Assembly: GCA_029202525.1 (NCBI GenBank)
Contig: CP119325.1
Coordinates: 2,764,001-2,828,000, forward strand
DNA from: Candidatus Pseudomonas phytovorans
Lineage (GTDB): Bacteria > Pseudomonadota > Gammaproteobacteria > Pseudomonadales > Pseudomonadaceae
Length of the DNA: 64,000 bases
Direction: 5' to 3'
The notes under the pieces are model-generated. The model was not told the origin of the DNA. It did no database searches and saw nothing but the letters and a program-made list of their open reading frames with translations. Below are positions 8,002 through 16,371 of the stretch, in pieces (the stretch's first letter is position 1; every line of letters begins with the position of its first letter). Made by a program: the position numbers and the translations under genes.

Positions 8002-8262
8002 ATGAACACTCAGGAGTGCGAAATCGAGCGGCTCGAGAAGCTCTGGCTTGGTTTCTATGACGTTATTTCAGTGGCTCTTGAAGACGGAAGCGAATTGCCG
8101 ATCTGGGCGGTTGATCGCGACCAGCCTGCTGAGTACACGAAAGCTGATTCTGCCAAGCTGCTTTTAGTGTCAGCCAAGCCGATCACCAGGCAGTGCGCCC
8201 TGGAAGCCCAAGCACAGCTCAAAGCTCGAACCGAGATTGGCTGGTTCTTTGACATTGAGTAG
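8002..8262 (+). CDS. Accessory protein, paralogue of the gene at 11668
   Basis: An 86-residue protein beginning MNTQECEIERLEKLWLGFYD and containing VALEDGSELPIWAV, KLLLVSAKPITR and QLKAR. It is clearly homologous along its full length to the 86-residue product at 11668-11928 (same TQECEIE start, LGFYDVI core, LPIWA, AKLLLVS, PITR and FDI ending). Unknown function. Two copies in one prophage suggest internal duplication or separate acquisition of a mobile accessory gene. Confidence 0.6.
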   Translation: MNTQECEIERLEKLWLGFYDVISVALEDGSELPIWAVDRDQPAEYTKADSAKLLLVSAKPITRQCALEAQAQLKARTEIGWFFDIE

Positions 8263-8295
8263 TCATTTTCTAGCAGCTATCAAAAGGCTTTCGAA

Positions 8296-8700
8296 ATGCA
8301 TTACACCGCCATAGGTCCGTTCGACATCACGCTCAATCCGGAACCTTTGAGTAGCGTCGCTGAACAACCTGGCCTCCGCCGATTGGCTTTGGACAAGCAG
8401 TTCCAAGGTGATCTAGAAGCGACCAGCCAAGTAGAGATGTTGTCTTTCCGCAGCAGCGTTCAAAATTCGGCCGGCTACGTTGCCATGGAAGTTGTGCATG
8501 GAACCTTGCACGGTCGCAGCGGGAGCTTCGTACTTCAACACAGTTCGTCTATGAATCGAGGAACACCCTTCCAGTCCATCACTGTGGTACCTGATTCCGG
8601 AACTGACGCGCTGTCGGGGCTGACCGGTAGCATGGTCATCACGATCACCGATGGGCAGCACTCTTATAAATTTGAGTATGCGCTGCCAGACCAATCCTGA
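8296..8700 (+). CDS. DUF3224 domain protein
   Basis: The 134-residue protein carries the hallmarks of DUF3224: FDITLNPEPL at the start, LDKQFQGDLEATSQVEML, GYVAMEVVHGTLHGRSGSF, VLQHSSSMNRG and VVPDSGTDALSGLTGSM. The fold is a small allene-oxide-cyclase-like beta barrel, and members are often chromosomal. Function unknown; it is a cargo gene rather than a phage structural gene. It begins 33 bp after the preceding gene. Confidence 0.8.
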   Translation: MHYTAIGPFDITLNPEPLSSVAEQPGLRRLALDKQFQGDLEATSQVEMLSFRSSVQNSAGYVAMEVVHGTLHGRSGSFVLQHSSSMNRGTPFQSITVVPDSGTDALSGLTGSMVITITDGQHSYKFEYALPDQS

Positions 8701-8858
8701 AGGCTGGATGGCTGGCAGTTCGGGAGATCTTGGTAGCGTAACGATCTGGTAGGCCCTCGGGTTGAAGCCTTCCCTGTGTTGCTGGATCGGTTTTCTGTGG
8801 GCATGGGGGACCTCGCATTGTCAGCTATCCTGAAATGCTTATTGGGTAGGGGGTCTCT

Positions 8859-9167
8859 ATGGCAACTGACGTGATAGTGGCAGTACAGTTCGACGACACA
8901 GGCCGGCCGTTGAACTTCGAGCTCGCAAGTTACTCGGGATATGGGGCTAGCCCAATTGAAGGCGGCAACCGGTTCGAGCTCGCATCGTGGGTCGCTGAGA
9001 AAGTTCTGAATGGGGCGAAGTTTGATACGTTGATAAACACGGGCTCTGGCTCAGCGCTGGCTGGCTATCTAACGGTTGTTCAAGGAGAGCACGGTGAGCC
9101 GATTTTTGGCATAGATGACCGTCTAGGTGTAGGGAGAACGCTGCAGGATCTACGGAGGTTCAAATAG
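8859..9167 (+). CDS. Hypothetical protein
   Basis: A 102-residue soluble protein, MATDVIVAVQFDDTGRPLNF..., with VAEKVLNGAKFDTLINTGSG and a C-terminal DRLGVGRTLQDLRRF. No domain recognised. It is the last plus-strand gene of the accessory block and is convergent with the PP-loop gene ending at 9203. Confidence 0.5.
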   Translation: MATDVIVAVQFDDTGRPLNFELASYSGYGASPIEGGNRFELASWVAEKVLNGAKFDTLINTGSGSALAGYLTVVQGEHGEPIFGIDDRLGVGRTLQDLRRFK

Positions 9168-9202
9168 TTACCGGTGGCAGAGCGTTGGGCCTGGTACGAA
9201 AC

Positions 9203-10072
9203 TCAATCTCCGCACATGCAGTCGATGAGGTCGTCGTTTTCGGCGAAGTCCAGGTCTAGCGGCATCTGGCGGCCGAGCTGGTCAGCCATCCAGGCCAGCG
9301 CTTTGTAGTTGGGACGGTCGCGGCGGAAAACCTGGCCGGTGCGCTCTTCCGCCTCGATCCACCAGCGGGCCGTTTTAGGGTTCTCGATGATTGCCCGGAT
9401 GATCTTCTCGGGTGACTTGAGGAAGCAGAGATCGCAGTTGCCCAGGTCAGAGTCGATGCCAAGGTCGAAGAGTTGTCGCGCCCAGAAGCTGTTCACGTCG
9501 GCCTTGAGCACGCCCGCGTGATACATGGGTGTCACGTTCTCCCACCGGTTACCGCCTTTCTCGTTCGCCGCCATCATGCGGTGGTAACGCCGAGGCTCAT
9601 CCGCCCGGATACCAATGATCGCGTCCCATGAGGTCAGGCCGACCACATCTCGCATGTACCAGGTGCTGGCCTTGATCTTCATTCGATCCGTGCACATCCG
9701 GTTCACTGGGTTCGGCAGGATGGGCGGCTCACCCTTTTCTTCACGCCGGTAGTCGGTGTAGTACTGCAGCATCAGGTCGAACGGCTCGCCGTTTCGGCTG
9801 GCCGCCTCGTGGCTGACTACTTTCCAGCTGAGGCCCTGGCCATACACCCCGTCAAACTCCAGCCAGGTGATGGGCACGTTCCAGTGGCGCTGGCACTCCC
9901 GAATGAAGTCGAGCGTCTCCTCCCGCTCTTTTCCGGTGTTCTGGAAGGTGACGTGAACCCCTTCGGGCAACTGGCCGCCGTGCGCTTCGAGTATGTGGTA
10001 CAGCATGTACCCGGAACTGCGTCCGCCACTGAAGCCGATCTGCGCCGGCCCAGTGATCTGGTAGGGGTTCAT
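9203..10072 (-). CDS. Phage PAPS-reductase-like PP-loop (adenine nucleotide alpha-hydrolase) protein
   Basis: The 289-residue protein begins MNPYQITGPAQIGFSGGRSS; SGGRSSG is the PP-loop that binds the ATP pyrophosphate. Later come VTFQNTGKEREETLDFI, PNPVNRMCTDRMKIK, IIGIRADEPRRY and a C-terminal NCDLCFLK and CMCGD cysteine set. This arrangement fits phage-borne phosphoadenosine phosphosulfate reductase family proteins, some of which act in DNA or tRNA sulfur chemistry or have unknown roles. The start at 10072 has GGAG six bases upstream. A different PP-loop protein sits behind the same leader in element 2. Confidence 0.75.
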   Translation of the reverse strand: MNPYQITGPAQIGFSGGRSSGYMLYHILEAHGGQLPEGVHVTFQNTGKEREETLDFIRECQRHWNVPITWLEFDGVYGQGLSWKVVSHEAASRNGEPFDLMLQYYTDYRREEKGEPPILPNPVNRMCTDRMKIKASTWYMRDVVGLTSWDAIIGIRADEPRRYHRMMAANEKGGNRWENVTPMYHAGVLKADVNSFWARQLFDLGIDSDLGNCDLCFLKSPEKIIRAIIENPKTARWWIEAEERTGQVFRRDRPNYKALAWMADQLGRQMPLDLDFAENDDLIDCMCGD

Positions 10073-10103
10073 GGCAATCTCCATTGCAGGCGCCGCCCTC
10101 GCC

Positions 10104-10149
10104 GGGGAGGCGTTATCGTTGAATAGGGGAAGGCGCTGGCGGGCAGCGC
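10104..10149 (-). promoter_or_regulatory. 46-bp leader repeated exactly in element 2
   Basis: The 46 bases are identical to 31450-31495. They include the inverted repeat GCGCTGGCGGGCAGCGC (6-bp stem, 5-base loop) and, on the minus strand, CTATTCAACGATAACGCC. In both places it precedes a minus-strand PP-loop gene, but the two genes differ, so the leader is conserved independently of its gene. Confidence 0.5.
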
Positions 10150-10248
10150 GGCGGAAAGCCCACAAGAGGAAGGGCGGTCAGAAGAGGCGGATCTTTAAAG
10201 GTGCATACCGTGACAGAACTAGCTGTCCACTTTTTGGAGATCCGCCCG

Positions 10249-10344
10249 ATGAAATACCTTCGCTTGATCCTCGATATCCTCGAGGCCCTCTACCACATCG
10301 CCGTTCTTATTCAGCAAATTCTTAGCGGAGGATATGTCGCATGA
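10249..10344 (+). CDS. 31-residue amphipathic/hydrophobic micropeptide
   Basis: MKYLRLILDILEALYHIAVL is followed by IQQILSGGYVA, a strongly hydrophobic helix. GGAGA lies 8 bp before the ATG. The TGA overlaps a further ATG (10341) that opens a 15-codon frame, MSSESASGRVRQREL. It stands on the plus strand between two minus-strand genes. Function unknown; the layout could fit a type I toxin-like peptide but no antisense RNA was identified. Confidence 0.4.
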   Translation: MKYLRLILDILEALYHIAVLIQQILSGGYVA

Positions 10345-10368
10345 GTTCAGAGAGCGCCTCGGGCCGTG

Positions 10369-10782
10369 TCAGGCAGCGCGAACTTTGAAGCTCAGCATGG
10401 CGGTGGCGTCGTCGTTGAAGCACTCAGCCAGTTCTTGATACACCCGGTACTTTGCCTGGCTGCGAGTAGCGGCCCACACGCGCTGCACGTAATGGCGGGC
10501 GTCACCCAGCATGTACCGGACGTCATCCCAGTCGTACATGCAGTTGGTGAGCACTTCCCACTCCTTGAGCGGCAGCTTATCGGCCATTTCGCCGTACTGC
10601 ATCTCCCAGGTGGGGTGGTAGTTGCGGATGCGCTTCTTGGGGTCGCTGTCGAGGATGACGCCGATGTAGTTCCCGCGGTCGGCCATGATGATGCCGGGCT
10701 CACCATTGGCGATCACGCGTCGCCCAACCTCGGCCGGCACATCGTAGGTGCGGCGAACGTAGTCGCGGTTGTAGTTGCTCAT
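10369..10782 (-). CDS. Phage hypothetical protein
   Basis: A 137-residue soluble protein starting MSNYNRDYVRRTYDVPAEVG. The N-terminal part (RRVIANGEPGIIMADRGNYIGVIL) looks like a small SH3-like beta barrel, and the C-terminal part is helical (WDDVRYMLGDARHYVQRVW). It is a common type of early gene in Pseudomonas prophages, with no assigned role. It follows the 253-residue gene after 14 bp in the same operon. Confidence 0.6.
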   Translation of the reverse strand: MSNYNRDYVRRTYDVPAEVGRRVIANGEPGIIMADRGNYIGVILDSDPKKRIRNYHPTWEMQYGEMADKLPLKEWEVLTNCMYDWDDVRYMLGDARHYVQRVWAATRSQAKYRVYQELAECFNDDATAMLSFKVRAA

Positions 10783-10796
10783 GAAGTACTCCTTGG

Positions 10797-11558
10797 TCAG
10801 GCGGCTTTCGCTTCTGTCTGCTGGGCGACAATGGCCTTGGCTGCATGGTTGATCAGGTACAGCCGGTTGATCAGGCTGTCCCGCGGCTTATCGATGCTGA
10901 TTTCCCAGTAGTCGCAGCCCAACCCCAGCTTTTCGTAGTAGGCGCTCATGAACAGATGGGCCTGCTCGACATAGCTGATGTCGCTCGCCTCGCTCAGTAG
11001 CTCGTCCAGCTTTTCCCAGAAGTCGTGGCCGTCTTCGCCGTACGCGATTGCGGCGAATTTGCTATCCACCAGGTCGATCAGCTCCTCCCACCGGCCGGCC
11101 TCACCGACGCCACCGTCGTTTCGCGCCCACTCTGGTAATAAGCCGTACTGCTCTTCGTCATTGGTGTTTTCGCAGATTTGGCTGCAGACGCCGGTCACGA
11201 TCGCGGCGCGGAAGGCATCCTCATCAAACTCGCGTTCGCGGCAATGCTCTTCGAGCTTCGAATGGATGTAGTAGCCGATGTCGTCCCCGGCCAGGAACTC
11301 GATTCCGTAGGAGAGACCTACGTTGAAGGTCAGGCCGTCGATGTCGCCGACAGTGGCGATGCCGAATCGGGTGATCAGGATGTCGAAGGCGTAGCAGGTG
11401 GTGCGCGGGGCTTTACAGCGCCAAGCCTTCAGCTGATCAGTGTCAGCCAGGACTATGTATTCGTGGTCCTTCAAGCACTCGGCGGCACGTTCGCGGCGCT
11501 TGGCCTCTTCCGCTTTGCGATGGGCGATCCATTCTTGGTGGCGTTGTTCGTCGTTCAT
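10797..11558 (-). CDS. Phage hypothetical protein
   Basis: A 253-residue acidic protein. After a charged N-terminal helix (HQEWIAHRKAEEAKRRERAA) comes YAFDILITRFGIATVGDIDG and a long helical C-terminus ending in an alanine-rich tail. The start at 11558 follows GGAGAAAGCC, the same ATGGAGA..CCATGAAC arrangement seen before the PP-loop gene at 10072. No domain recognised. It diverges from the paralogue gene at 11668. Confidence 0.6.
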   Translation of the reverse strand: MNDEQRHQEWIAHRKAEEAKRRERAAECLKDHEYIVLADTDQLKAWRCKAPRTTCYAFDILITRFGIATVGDIDGLTFNVGLSYGIEFLAGDDIGYYIHSKLEEHCREREFDEDAFRAAIVTGVCSQICENTNDEEQYGLLPEWARNDGGVGEAGRWEELIDLVDSKFAAIAYGEDGHDFWEKLDELLSEASDISYVEQAHLFMSAYYEKLGLGCDYWEISIDKPRDSLINRLYLINHAAKAIVAQQTEAKAA

Positions 11559-11583
11559 GGCTTTCTCCATGCATGCGCCGCCC

Positions 11584-11602
11584 TCCGTGGCCGGATGCGG
11601 CA
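11584..11602 (-). promoter_or_regulatory. Short leader motif shared with 12971-12991
   Basis: TCCGTGGCCGGATGCGGCAT upstream of the gene starting at 11558 matches TCCGTGGCCGGCATGCGGCA upstream of the gene starting at 12961, apart from a one-base insertion. It is probably a common operator or leader of early units; no further support. Confidence 0.35.
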
Positions 11603-11667
11603 TCGTGTTAAACTGGTTGGGTTATGGCGTACGGGCCACGGTTGGCAAGCGCGTAAGGGGTTGGCTT

Positions 11668-11928
11668 ATGGCTACACAAGAATGCGAAATAGAGCTGCTG
11701 GATAAGCAATGGCTCGGCTTCTACGACGTGATTGCGGTGGCACTGGAGGACGGGATTGAACTGCCGATTTGGGCGGCGATTAGCGACCGTCAGAACGGGC
11801 CGTCCGACGAAGACTTTGCCAAGCTTCTGCTGGTCTCAAGCACCCCGATCACGCGGGAGCGTGCCGTGGAGATCCAGGAGCAGTTGAAGGCGCGAAGCAA
11901 GAACGGCCGGTACTTCGACATTCGCTAG
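11668..11928 (+). CDS. Accessory protein, paralogue of the gene at 8002
   Basis: An 86-residue protein, MATQECEIELLDKQWLGFYD..., co-linear with the 8002 product (VALEDGIELPIWAA, AKLLLVSSTPITRERAVEIQ, FDIR end). It is a plus-strand gene wedged between minus-strand early genes and convergent with the nucleoid-associated gene after 22 bp, as expected for a moron. Upstream sequence GCGTAAGGGGTTGGCTTATG resembles GCGTTAGGGTTTGACTGATG before the paralogue, so the promoter region was probably copied too. Confidence 0.6.
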   Translation: MATQECEIELLDKQWLGFYDVIAVALEDGIELPIWAAISDRQNGPSDEDFAKLLLVSSTPITRERAVEIQEQLKARSKNGRYFDIR

Positions 11929-11950
11929 GCCGGTGCTAAGTGCCAGAGCA

Positions 11951-12961
11951 TCAAGCGTCCGAAGCGCGCTTCAGTTGATCGACCAACTGGGTCGGAACCC
12001 CCTTGATCATCAGGGTGCCGGCCTCTCGGTCAAACTCGACCTTGTCGCCCAGCAGATGGGCCTCAAAGCTGATCGACATTCCCTCAGCGCGCCCGGTGAA
12101 GCGCCGGTACTGCGTGAGGGTTCGCTTGTCGGCGGCGAAGCTCTCGGCGATCCCGTAGTCGCCAGACCTGATGAAGTCGGCGAAGGTCTTCGGCCTGTCC
12201 TCATCCAGCGCTTCGGAAAGATCGTCCAGGCTAATCGGCTCGCCCAGCTTGCCCTGCGCCTGGGCGTATGCCACCAAGTTCTGGCTTTTCTCGCTGGCGG
12301 TGTCGCTCGGCAATTCTTCAGCATTCACGAAGTCGGTGAAGGCCTTGAGCAGGGTGCGCGTTTCGCCTGGGCTGTCGATCCCTTCCTGGCAGCCGATGAA
12401 GTCCTGGAAGTAATGGGAAATCCGCTTGCCGTTCTTGCTCTTGATGAACGAGATGTACTGCCGCGATGCCGGGTTGTTCTTCCACTCGCTCAGGTTGATC
12501 CGGGCTGCGAGGTGCAGGGCGCTGGTGTCCAGGTGGCGCGACACGGACACGGTGAGGTCATCCCCAACCGAGATCGTTTCAGCCTGGCGCAGGATTGCGA
12601 TGGTCAGGTAGTCGGTCATACCTTGCTGGTACAGGGCGAACAGAACATGGCCGCCAACGGCCAGATTGGACTCCTCCATGAGCCGGGTCAGGTGTTCGAC
12701 CGCGGTTCGCGTGAAGTCGATGAACTGCATGTCGCCGCTGACGACCTTAGCCAGCCAGCCGCTGAGGGGGTAGGCGCCGGATTCGCCGTGGAAGAAACCC
12801 CAGGCTTTGCCGGTCTTGGCGTTGTAGCCGTCGTTGACATCGTGCACCAGGTTTTCGATGGCGCCGCCTTCCGGAAGGCTGGCACTGGCCATGTGCAAAA
12901 CCGCTGGGCTGCCGTCCGGTTTCTTGTCGATGAAGTGCATCACTGCGTGGCGAATGGGCAT
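11951..12961 (-). CDS. Prophage-encoded nucleoid-associated protein, NdpA/YejK family
   Basis: The 336-residue protein begins MPIRHAVMHFIDKKPDGSPA, the conserved N-terminus of the 37-kDa nucleoid-associated protein family (NdpA/YejK). It continues with ALYQQGMTDYLTIAIL and a C-terminal helical region (RRFTGRAEGMSISFEAHLLG, LIKGVP). Length matches the family (about 335). Chromosomal members bind DNA and co-localise with the nucleoid; the phage copy may influence host chromatin or phage gene expression (inference). The start at 12961 is preferred to the longer frame because of homology to family N-termini. Confidence 0.85.
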   Translation of the reverse strand: MPIRHAVMHFIDKKPDGSPAVLHMASASLPEGGAIENLVHDVNDGYNAKTGKAWGFFHGESGAYPLSGWLAKVVSGDMQFIDFTRTAVEHLTRLMEESNLAVGGHVLFALYQQGMTDYLTIAILRQAETISVGDDLTVSVSRHLDTSALHLAARINLSEWKNNPASRQYISFIKSKNGKRISHYFQDFIGCQEGIDSPGETRTLLKAFTDFVNAEELPSDTASEKSQNLVAYAQAQGKLGEPISLDDLSEALDEDRPKTFADFIRSGDYGIAESFAADKRTLTQYRRFTGRAEGMSISFEAHLLGDKVEFDREAGTLMIKGVPTQLVDQLKRASDA

Positions 12962-13038
12962 GGGTGATTCTCCGTGGCCGGCATGCGGCATGGTGGCAAT
13001 GGGTCTGTTTTGTCGGGATCGCCTGTCACGGCGACATG

Positions 13039-13287
13039 TCACGTTATGCGAATCAGCTTTTCGAGCTGCTTGTCCGTGAGGCGATCGGCGCCGTGGATGA
13101 GGCGCGAAATCAGGTCCTGCTCTTCCTCGATCCCGCCGCGGGCCATCGAGCGTTTAAGCGCGTTGTCCGTGTTGTGATATAGGTCCGTGACAATGCGGCG
13201 TGACAGCAAAAGGGCTTCGCGCTCCTCATTCGTCAGCTTGTCCCGCTCGCGCTGTTCTTTCTTGCGCTGGGTTGGTGTCTTCGCCAT
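13039..13287 (-). CDS. Small basic phage protein
   Basis: An 82-residue protein, very rich in charged residues: MAKTPTQRKKEQRERDKLTN at the start, DRLTDKQLEKLIRIT at the end. It is predicted to be mostly helical. GGGAGG precedes the ATG by 8 bp, a strong ribosome site. Such small basic proteins may bind nucleic acid; nothing shows this directly. Confidence 0.6.
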   Translation of the reverse strand: MAKTPTQRKKEQRERDKLTNEEREALLLSRRIVTDLYHNTDNALKRSMARGGIEEEQDLISRLIHGADRLTDKQLEKLIRIT

Positions 13288-13368
13288 TGCTGAAACCTCC
13301 CAAGCCGCTGGGCGGCAAATTTATGTGCTGCTGGCGCCGGCCTTGTCGCGCTCGGCTCTTGACTCGAT

Positions 13369-13635
13369 TCATGCTGCTTTCTGCTGATTCCAGGCGCCGA
13401 CGGCGGCAAAGACCTTTGCGGCCTCAGATTCGTCCAGCGCTGTGTCAGTGGGAATTGCGATCCAGCCGGCCGCCACCAGGTGGTTGGGGTTGGCGGTGGC
13501 CCGCAGATCCATGTAGGTAGTCTCGATCACGTCGGTCAGGTGATCGGCGCGATAGTTGCCCTGCGGCACGATCTCGATCGACTTGTGGTACCGCTCAACT
13601 ACCGCCGCACAGCTCAGGAAGAAATCGCCAGGCAT
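13369..13635 (-). CDS. Phage hypothetical protein
   Basis: An 88-residue protein, MPGDFFLSCAAVVERYHKSI..., with ADHLTDVIETTYMDLRA and a C-terminal DESEAAKVFAAVGAWNQQKA. The start at 13635 overlaps a GAGG ribosome site. It is the most upstream gene of the minus-strand early cluster, divergent from the terminase genes across 250 bp that probably hold the early and late promoters; I see no clear consensus site there. Confidence 0.5.
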   Translation of the reverse strand: MPGDFFLSCAAVVERYHKSIEIVPQGNYRADHLTDVIETTYMDLRATANPNHLVAAGWIAIPTDTALDESEAAKVFAAVGAWNQQKAA

Positions 13636-13886
13636 CAAGCCTCTGCGTTCAGGGAGGGTCTGGCAAAAGCCCAGGCAACAGCCAGATAGCCGACAGGTCG
13701 ACCTGAAAATGACGGGCCTTGGGTCGATTCGCCGTCAGCGGGCGCAGGGAAGGGCATAAATACCCTCTTAGGCCCCCTATCGCGGGTCCCTCCTGAGACC
13801 CTGTGCACCGAGGGCATTGCGCGGCTCGGTGCGTCCCTAGCTGAACAGTTTTCAAATTTGGGTAACAGGTAACAGGGCAGAGGCGC

Positions 13887-14468
13887 ATGAATCAGAGCGA
13901 ATTCGCAGCACTCCACGGCGTCAGTCGCAAGACGGTCACCAAGTGGAAAGAGCGCGGCTGGCTTGAGTTTGCGGCCGATGGTGCCTTGGACGTCGACGCC
14001 TCAAATGCCCTGATCGCGAAGTACCGCCGCGACGGGGTCGATGTTGTTACCCATCAGGGGTCGGGTAACAAGTCCTCCCTCCAGAAAACCGGCGTTACCC
14101 GAGCTGCTGCGCGGGTAACAATCGAGTCAGGTGAGACCCCTGACCAGGCTGTCGCCAGGATCATGATCGCGACCGGCGCCGACATGAATATTGATGAGGC
14201 GCGCCGGGTCAAGGAGAACTACCTGGCCCTCCGGGCTCAGCTTGAGTACGACCAGGATGCTCGCTTGGTGGTCGCTGTCGAGGATGTGGCGAGGGCCGTC
14301 GGCGATGAATACGCCAAGGTGCGTTGTCGCTTGCTGTCGATCCCTGCCGAGCATGCCCCTAGGATTTTTCGCTTCAGGTCAGTTCTGGAGGTCCAAGACG
14401 CCTTGCACGGTGTCATTGTTGAAGCGCTGGAGGAGTTGACCCGTGATGGAGGTGGGATTAGCGCCTGA
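13887..14468 (+). CDS. Terminase small subunit, Nu1-like
   Basis: A 193-residue protein. Residues 1-30 (MNQSEFAALHGVSRKTVTKW) form the winged helix-turn-helix of lambda Nu1-type small terminases that recognises the packaging site; residues 80-185 (RVKENYLALRAQLEYDQDARLV) are the helical region for contact with the large subunit. The ORF is immediately followed by, and overlaps, the large terminase gene, the usual order. It opens the late plus-strand block. Confidence 0.85.
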   Translation: MNQSEFAALHGVSRKTVTKWKERGWLEFAADGALDVDASNALIAKYRRDGVDVVTHQGSGNKSSLQKTGVTRAAARVTIESGETPDQAVARIMIATGADMNIDEARRVKENYLALRAQLEYDQDARLVVAVEDVARAVGDEYAKVRCRLLSIPAEHAPRIFRFRSVLEVQDALHGVIVEALEELTRDGGGISA

Positions 14469-16371
14469 GCGCCGCTATGCCGAGGGGTTCTTGGCCCTGC
14501 AGGCAGGCCTGCTGGAAGCGCGGCGCCGTAATATCCAGCCCCCGCCCAAGCTGAGCTTGAGTCAGTGGGCGGCGAGATACGCGGTACTGTCCCGAGAAAC
14601 AAGTGCGCAGACCGGCAAGTTTCATGCATTCCCTTATCAGAACGGCATCATGGACGCGATCACAGATCCGGCCGTGAATATGATCACTGTGCAGAAGTCG
14701 GCCCGTGTCGGCTACACCAAGATTCTCGATCACGTCGTCGGATTCTTCATTCACCAGGATCCGTCGCCCTTGTTGGTGGTCCAGCCCCGGGTTGAAGACG
14801 CCGAGGACTACAGCGTCACCGAGATCGAGCCGATGCTGCGCGACACGCCGGAACTGGCGGAGATCGCAGGCGACCTCAAGCGTAAGGACTCCAAGCAGAA
14901 GATCGCCAAGCGCGTTTTTCGTAATGGCTCATCAGTCAGCTTTGTCGGTGCCAACAGCCCTGGTGGCTTTCGCCGGATCACCGCTCGCGTGGTGTTGTTC
15001 GACGAAGTGGACGGCTATCCCATCATGGGGGCCGGCAAGGAAGGCGATCAGATTAAGCTGGGCATCAAGCGAACCGAGAGCTTCTGGAACCGCAAAATCG
15101 TCTTGGGTAGCACACCCACGGTCAAAGGCGACAGCCGGATCGAGAAAAGCTATGCCAATAGCGATCAGCGCAAGTATTACGTGCCCTGCCCGCATTGCGG
15201 CGAGTACCAGGTACTTGAATGGGGCGGACCTGATACGCCTTACGGGATCAAGTGGGACAAGGACGAAAACGGGGTGGGCATAGCCAGCAGCGCGTTTTAT
15301 GTCTGCCGGGCAAACGGCTGCGTGATCCAGGAAGAGCATAAGGACGACATGGTCGGTCGCGGAGAGTGGCGAGCGACCAAGCCATTCGATGGGCATGCCG
15401 GATTCCATATCTGGGCCGGCTACAGTCTTTTCGTCAACGCGGCCTGGGCCCTGCTGGTGAAGGAATGGCTGGAGGTGAAGGACGATCCGCTGATGCGACA
15501 GACCTTCATCAACCTTGTGCTGGGCGAAACCTATGAGGATCGCGGCGAACATGCGCTGCAGGAAGACCGCCTGGTCGCGCGATGTGAAGTATGGCCCTCC
15601 GAGGTGCCGGATGGCGTTGCAGTCATCACTGTAGGCGTCGACACCCAGGATGATCGTTTTGAATGCGAAGTTGTAGGTTGGGGGATGAACGAGGAAAGTT
15701 GGTCCATCGACTTCGAGGTCATCCATGGCGACATGGAAACACCCGATCCTTGGAATCGCCTAGATGCCTATTTGCAGCGCATATGGTACCGATCCGACGG
15801 TCGCGGATTTGAAGTCATGGCGGTGTGCCATGACTCCGGTGGTCACCACACCCAGAAGGTCTACGAGTTTGCCAAATCCCGGATCGGTAGGCGTGTCTGG
15901 GCGATCAAGGGCGAGTCAGCAGTGGGCGGTAAGCGTTCACCTGTGTGGCCTACCAAAGTCCCGAGCAAGCGCAATAAGTCAGCGTTCAGACCTGTAATTA
16001 TTGGGGTGAACGCTGCAAAGGACTCGGTTCGGTCGAGGCTGCACCTGACGACGCCGGGCGCTGGCTACATGCACTTCCCCGTAGAGCGGGATATCAACTA
16101 CTTCGCTCAGATGACGGCTGAGCGCTCGGTGCGTAAGACCTCAGGTGGACAGCATTACCGCGTGTGGGAGCTTCCAAACGGCCGCGCCAACGAGGCGCTT
16201 GACTGCCGTGTGTATGCCTATGCAGCCCTCTGCGGGTTGCTCCATATGGGACTCAAGCTGAACAAGCGGGCCGAGGACGTCAATGCGTTGATCGGCCTGT
16301 CCGTGCCCAAGCCTGTTATCTCAGCGCCGGACCTGCCGGAATCAACTGCGCCAGATCCGGTACACGGCTGA
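14446..16371 (+). CDS. Terminase large subunit, lambda GpA-type
   Basis: The 641-residue protein has an N-terminal ATPase with a Walker A-like VQKSARVGYTK (about residues 85-95), Walker B VVLFDEVDG (about 180-190) and the PGGFRRITARVV segment, then a zinc-ribbon-like YVPCPHCGEY and a C-terminal nuclease domain (VGVDTQDDRFECEVVGWG). Length is typical of GpA (about 640). The motor cuts and packages phage DNA. The ATG at 14446 is taken; the GTG just before it is possible. It is immediately followed by a short junction and the baseplate gene; the portal gene that should come next is missing. Confidence 0.92.
   Translation: MEVGLAPERRYAEGFLALQAGLLEARRRNIQPPPKLSLSQWAARYAVLSRETSAQTGKFHAFPYQNGIMDAITDPAVNMITVQKSARVGYTKILDHVVGFFIHQDPSPLLVVQPRVEDAEDYSVTEIEPMLRDTPELAEIAGDLKRKDSKQKIAKRVFRNGSSVSFVGANSPGGFRRITARVVLFDEVDGYPIMGAGKEGDQIKLGIKRTESFWNRKIVLGSTPTVKGDSRIEKSYANSDQRKYYVPCPHCGEYQVLEWGGPDTPYGIKWDKDENGVGIASSAFYVCRANGCVIQEEHKDDMVGRGEWRATKPFDGHAGFHIWAGYSLFVNAAWALLVKEWLEVKDDPLMRQTFINLVLGETYEDRGEHALQEDRLVARCEVWPSEVPDGVAVITVGVDTQDDRFECEVVGWGMNEESWSIDFEVIHGDMETPDPWNRLDAYLQRIWYRSDGRGFEVMAVCHDSGGHHTQKVYEFAKSRIGRRVWAIKGESAVGGKRSPVWPTKVPSKRNKSAFRPVIIGVNAAKDSVRSRLHLTTPGAGYMHFPVERDINYFAQMTAERSVRKTSGGQHYRVWELPNGRANEALDCRVYAYAALCGLLHMGLKLNKRAEDVNALIGLSVPKPVISAPDLPESTAPDPVHG

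Noticed and set aside
10341..10388. 15-codon frame overlapping the micropeptide stop
   Set aside because: Too short and overlapping the 3' end of the opposite-strand gene; mentioned only within the 10249 entry.
13635..13916. 93-codon minus-strand frame before the terminase
   Set aside because: No ribosome site, no family match, and it covers the probable divergent promoter region.
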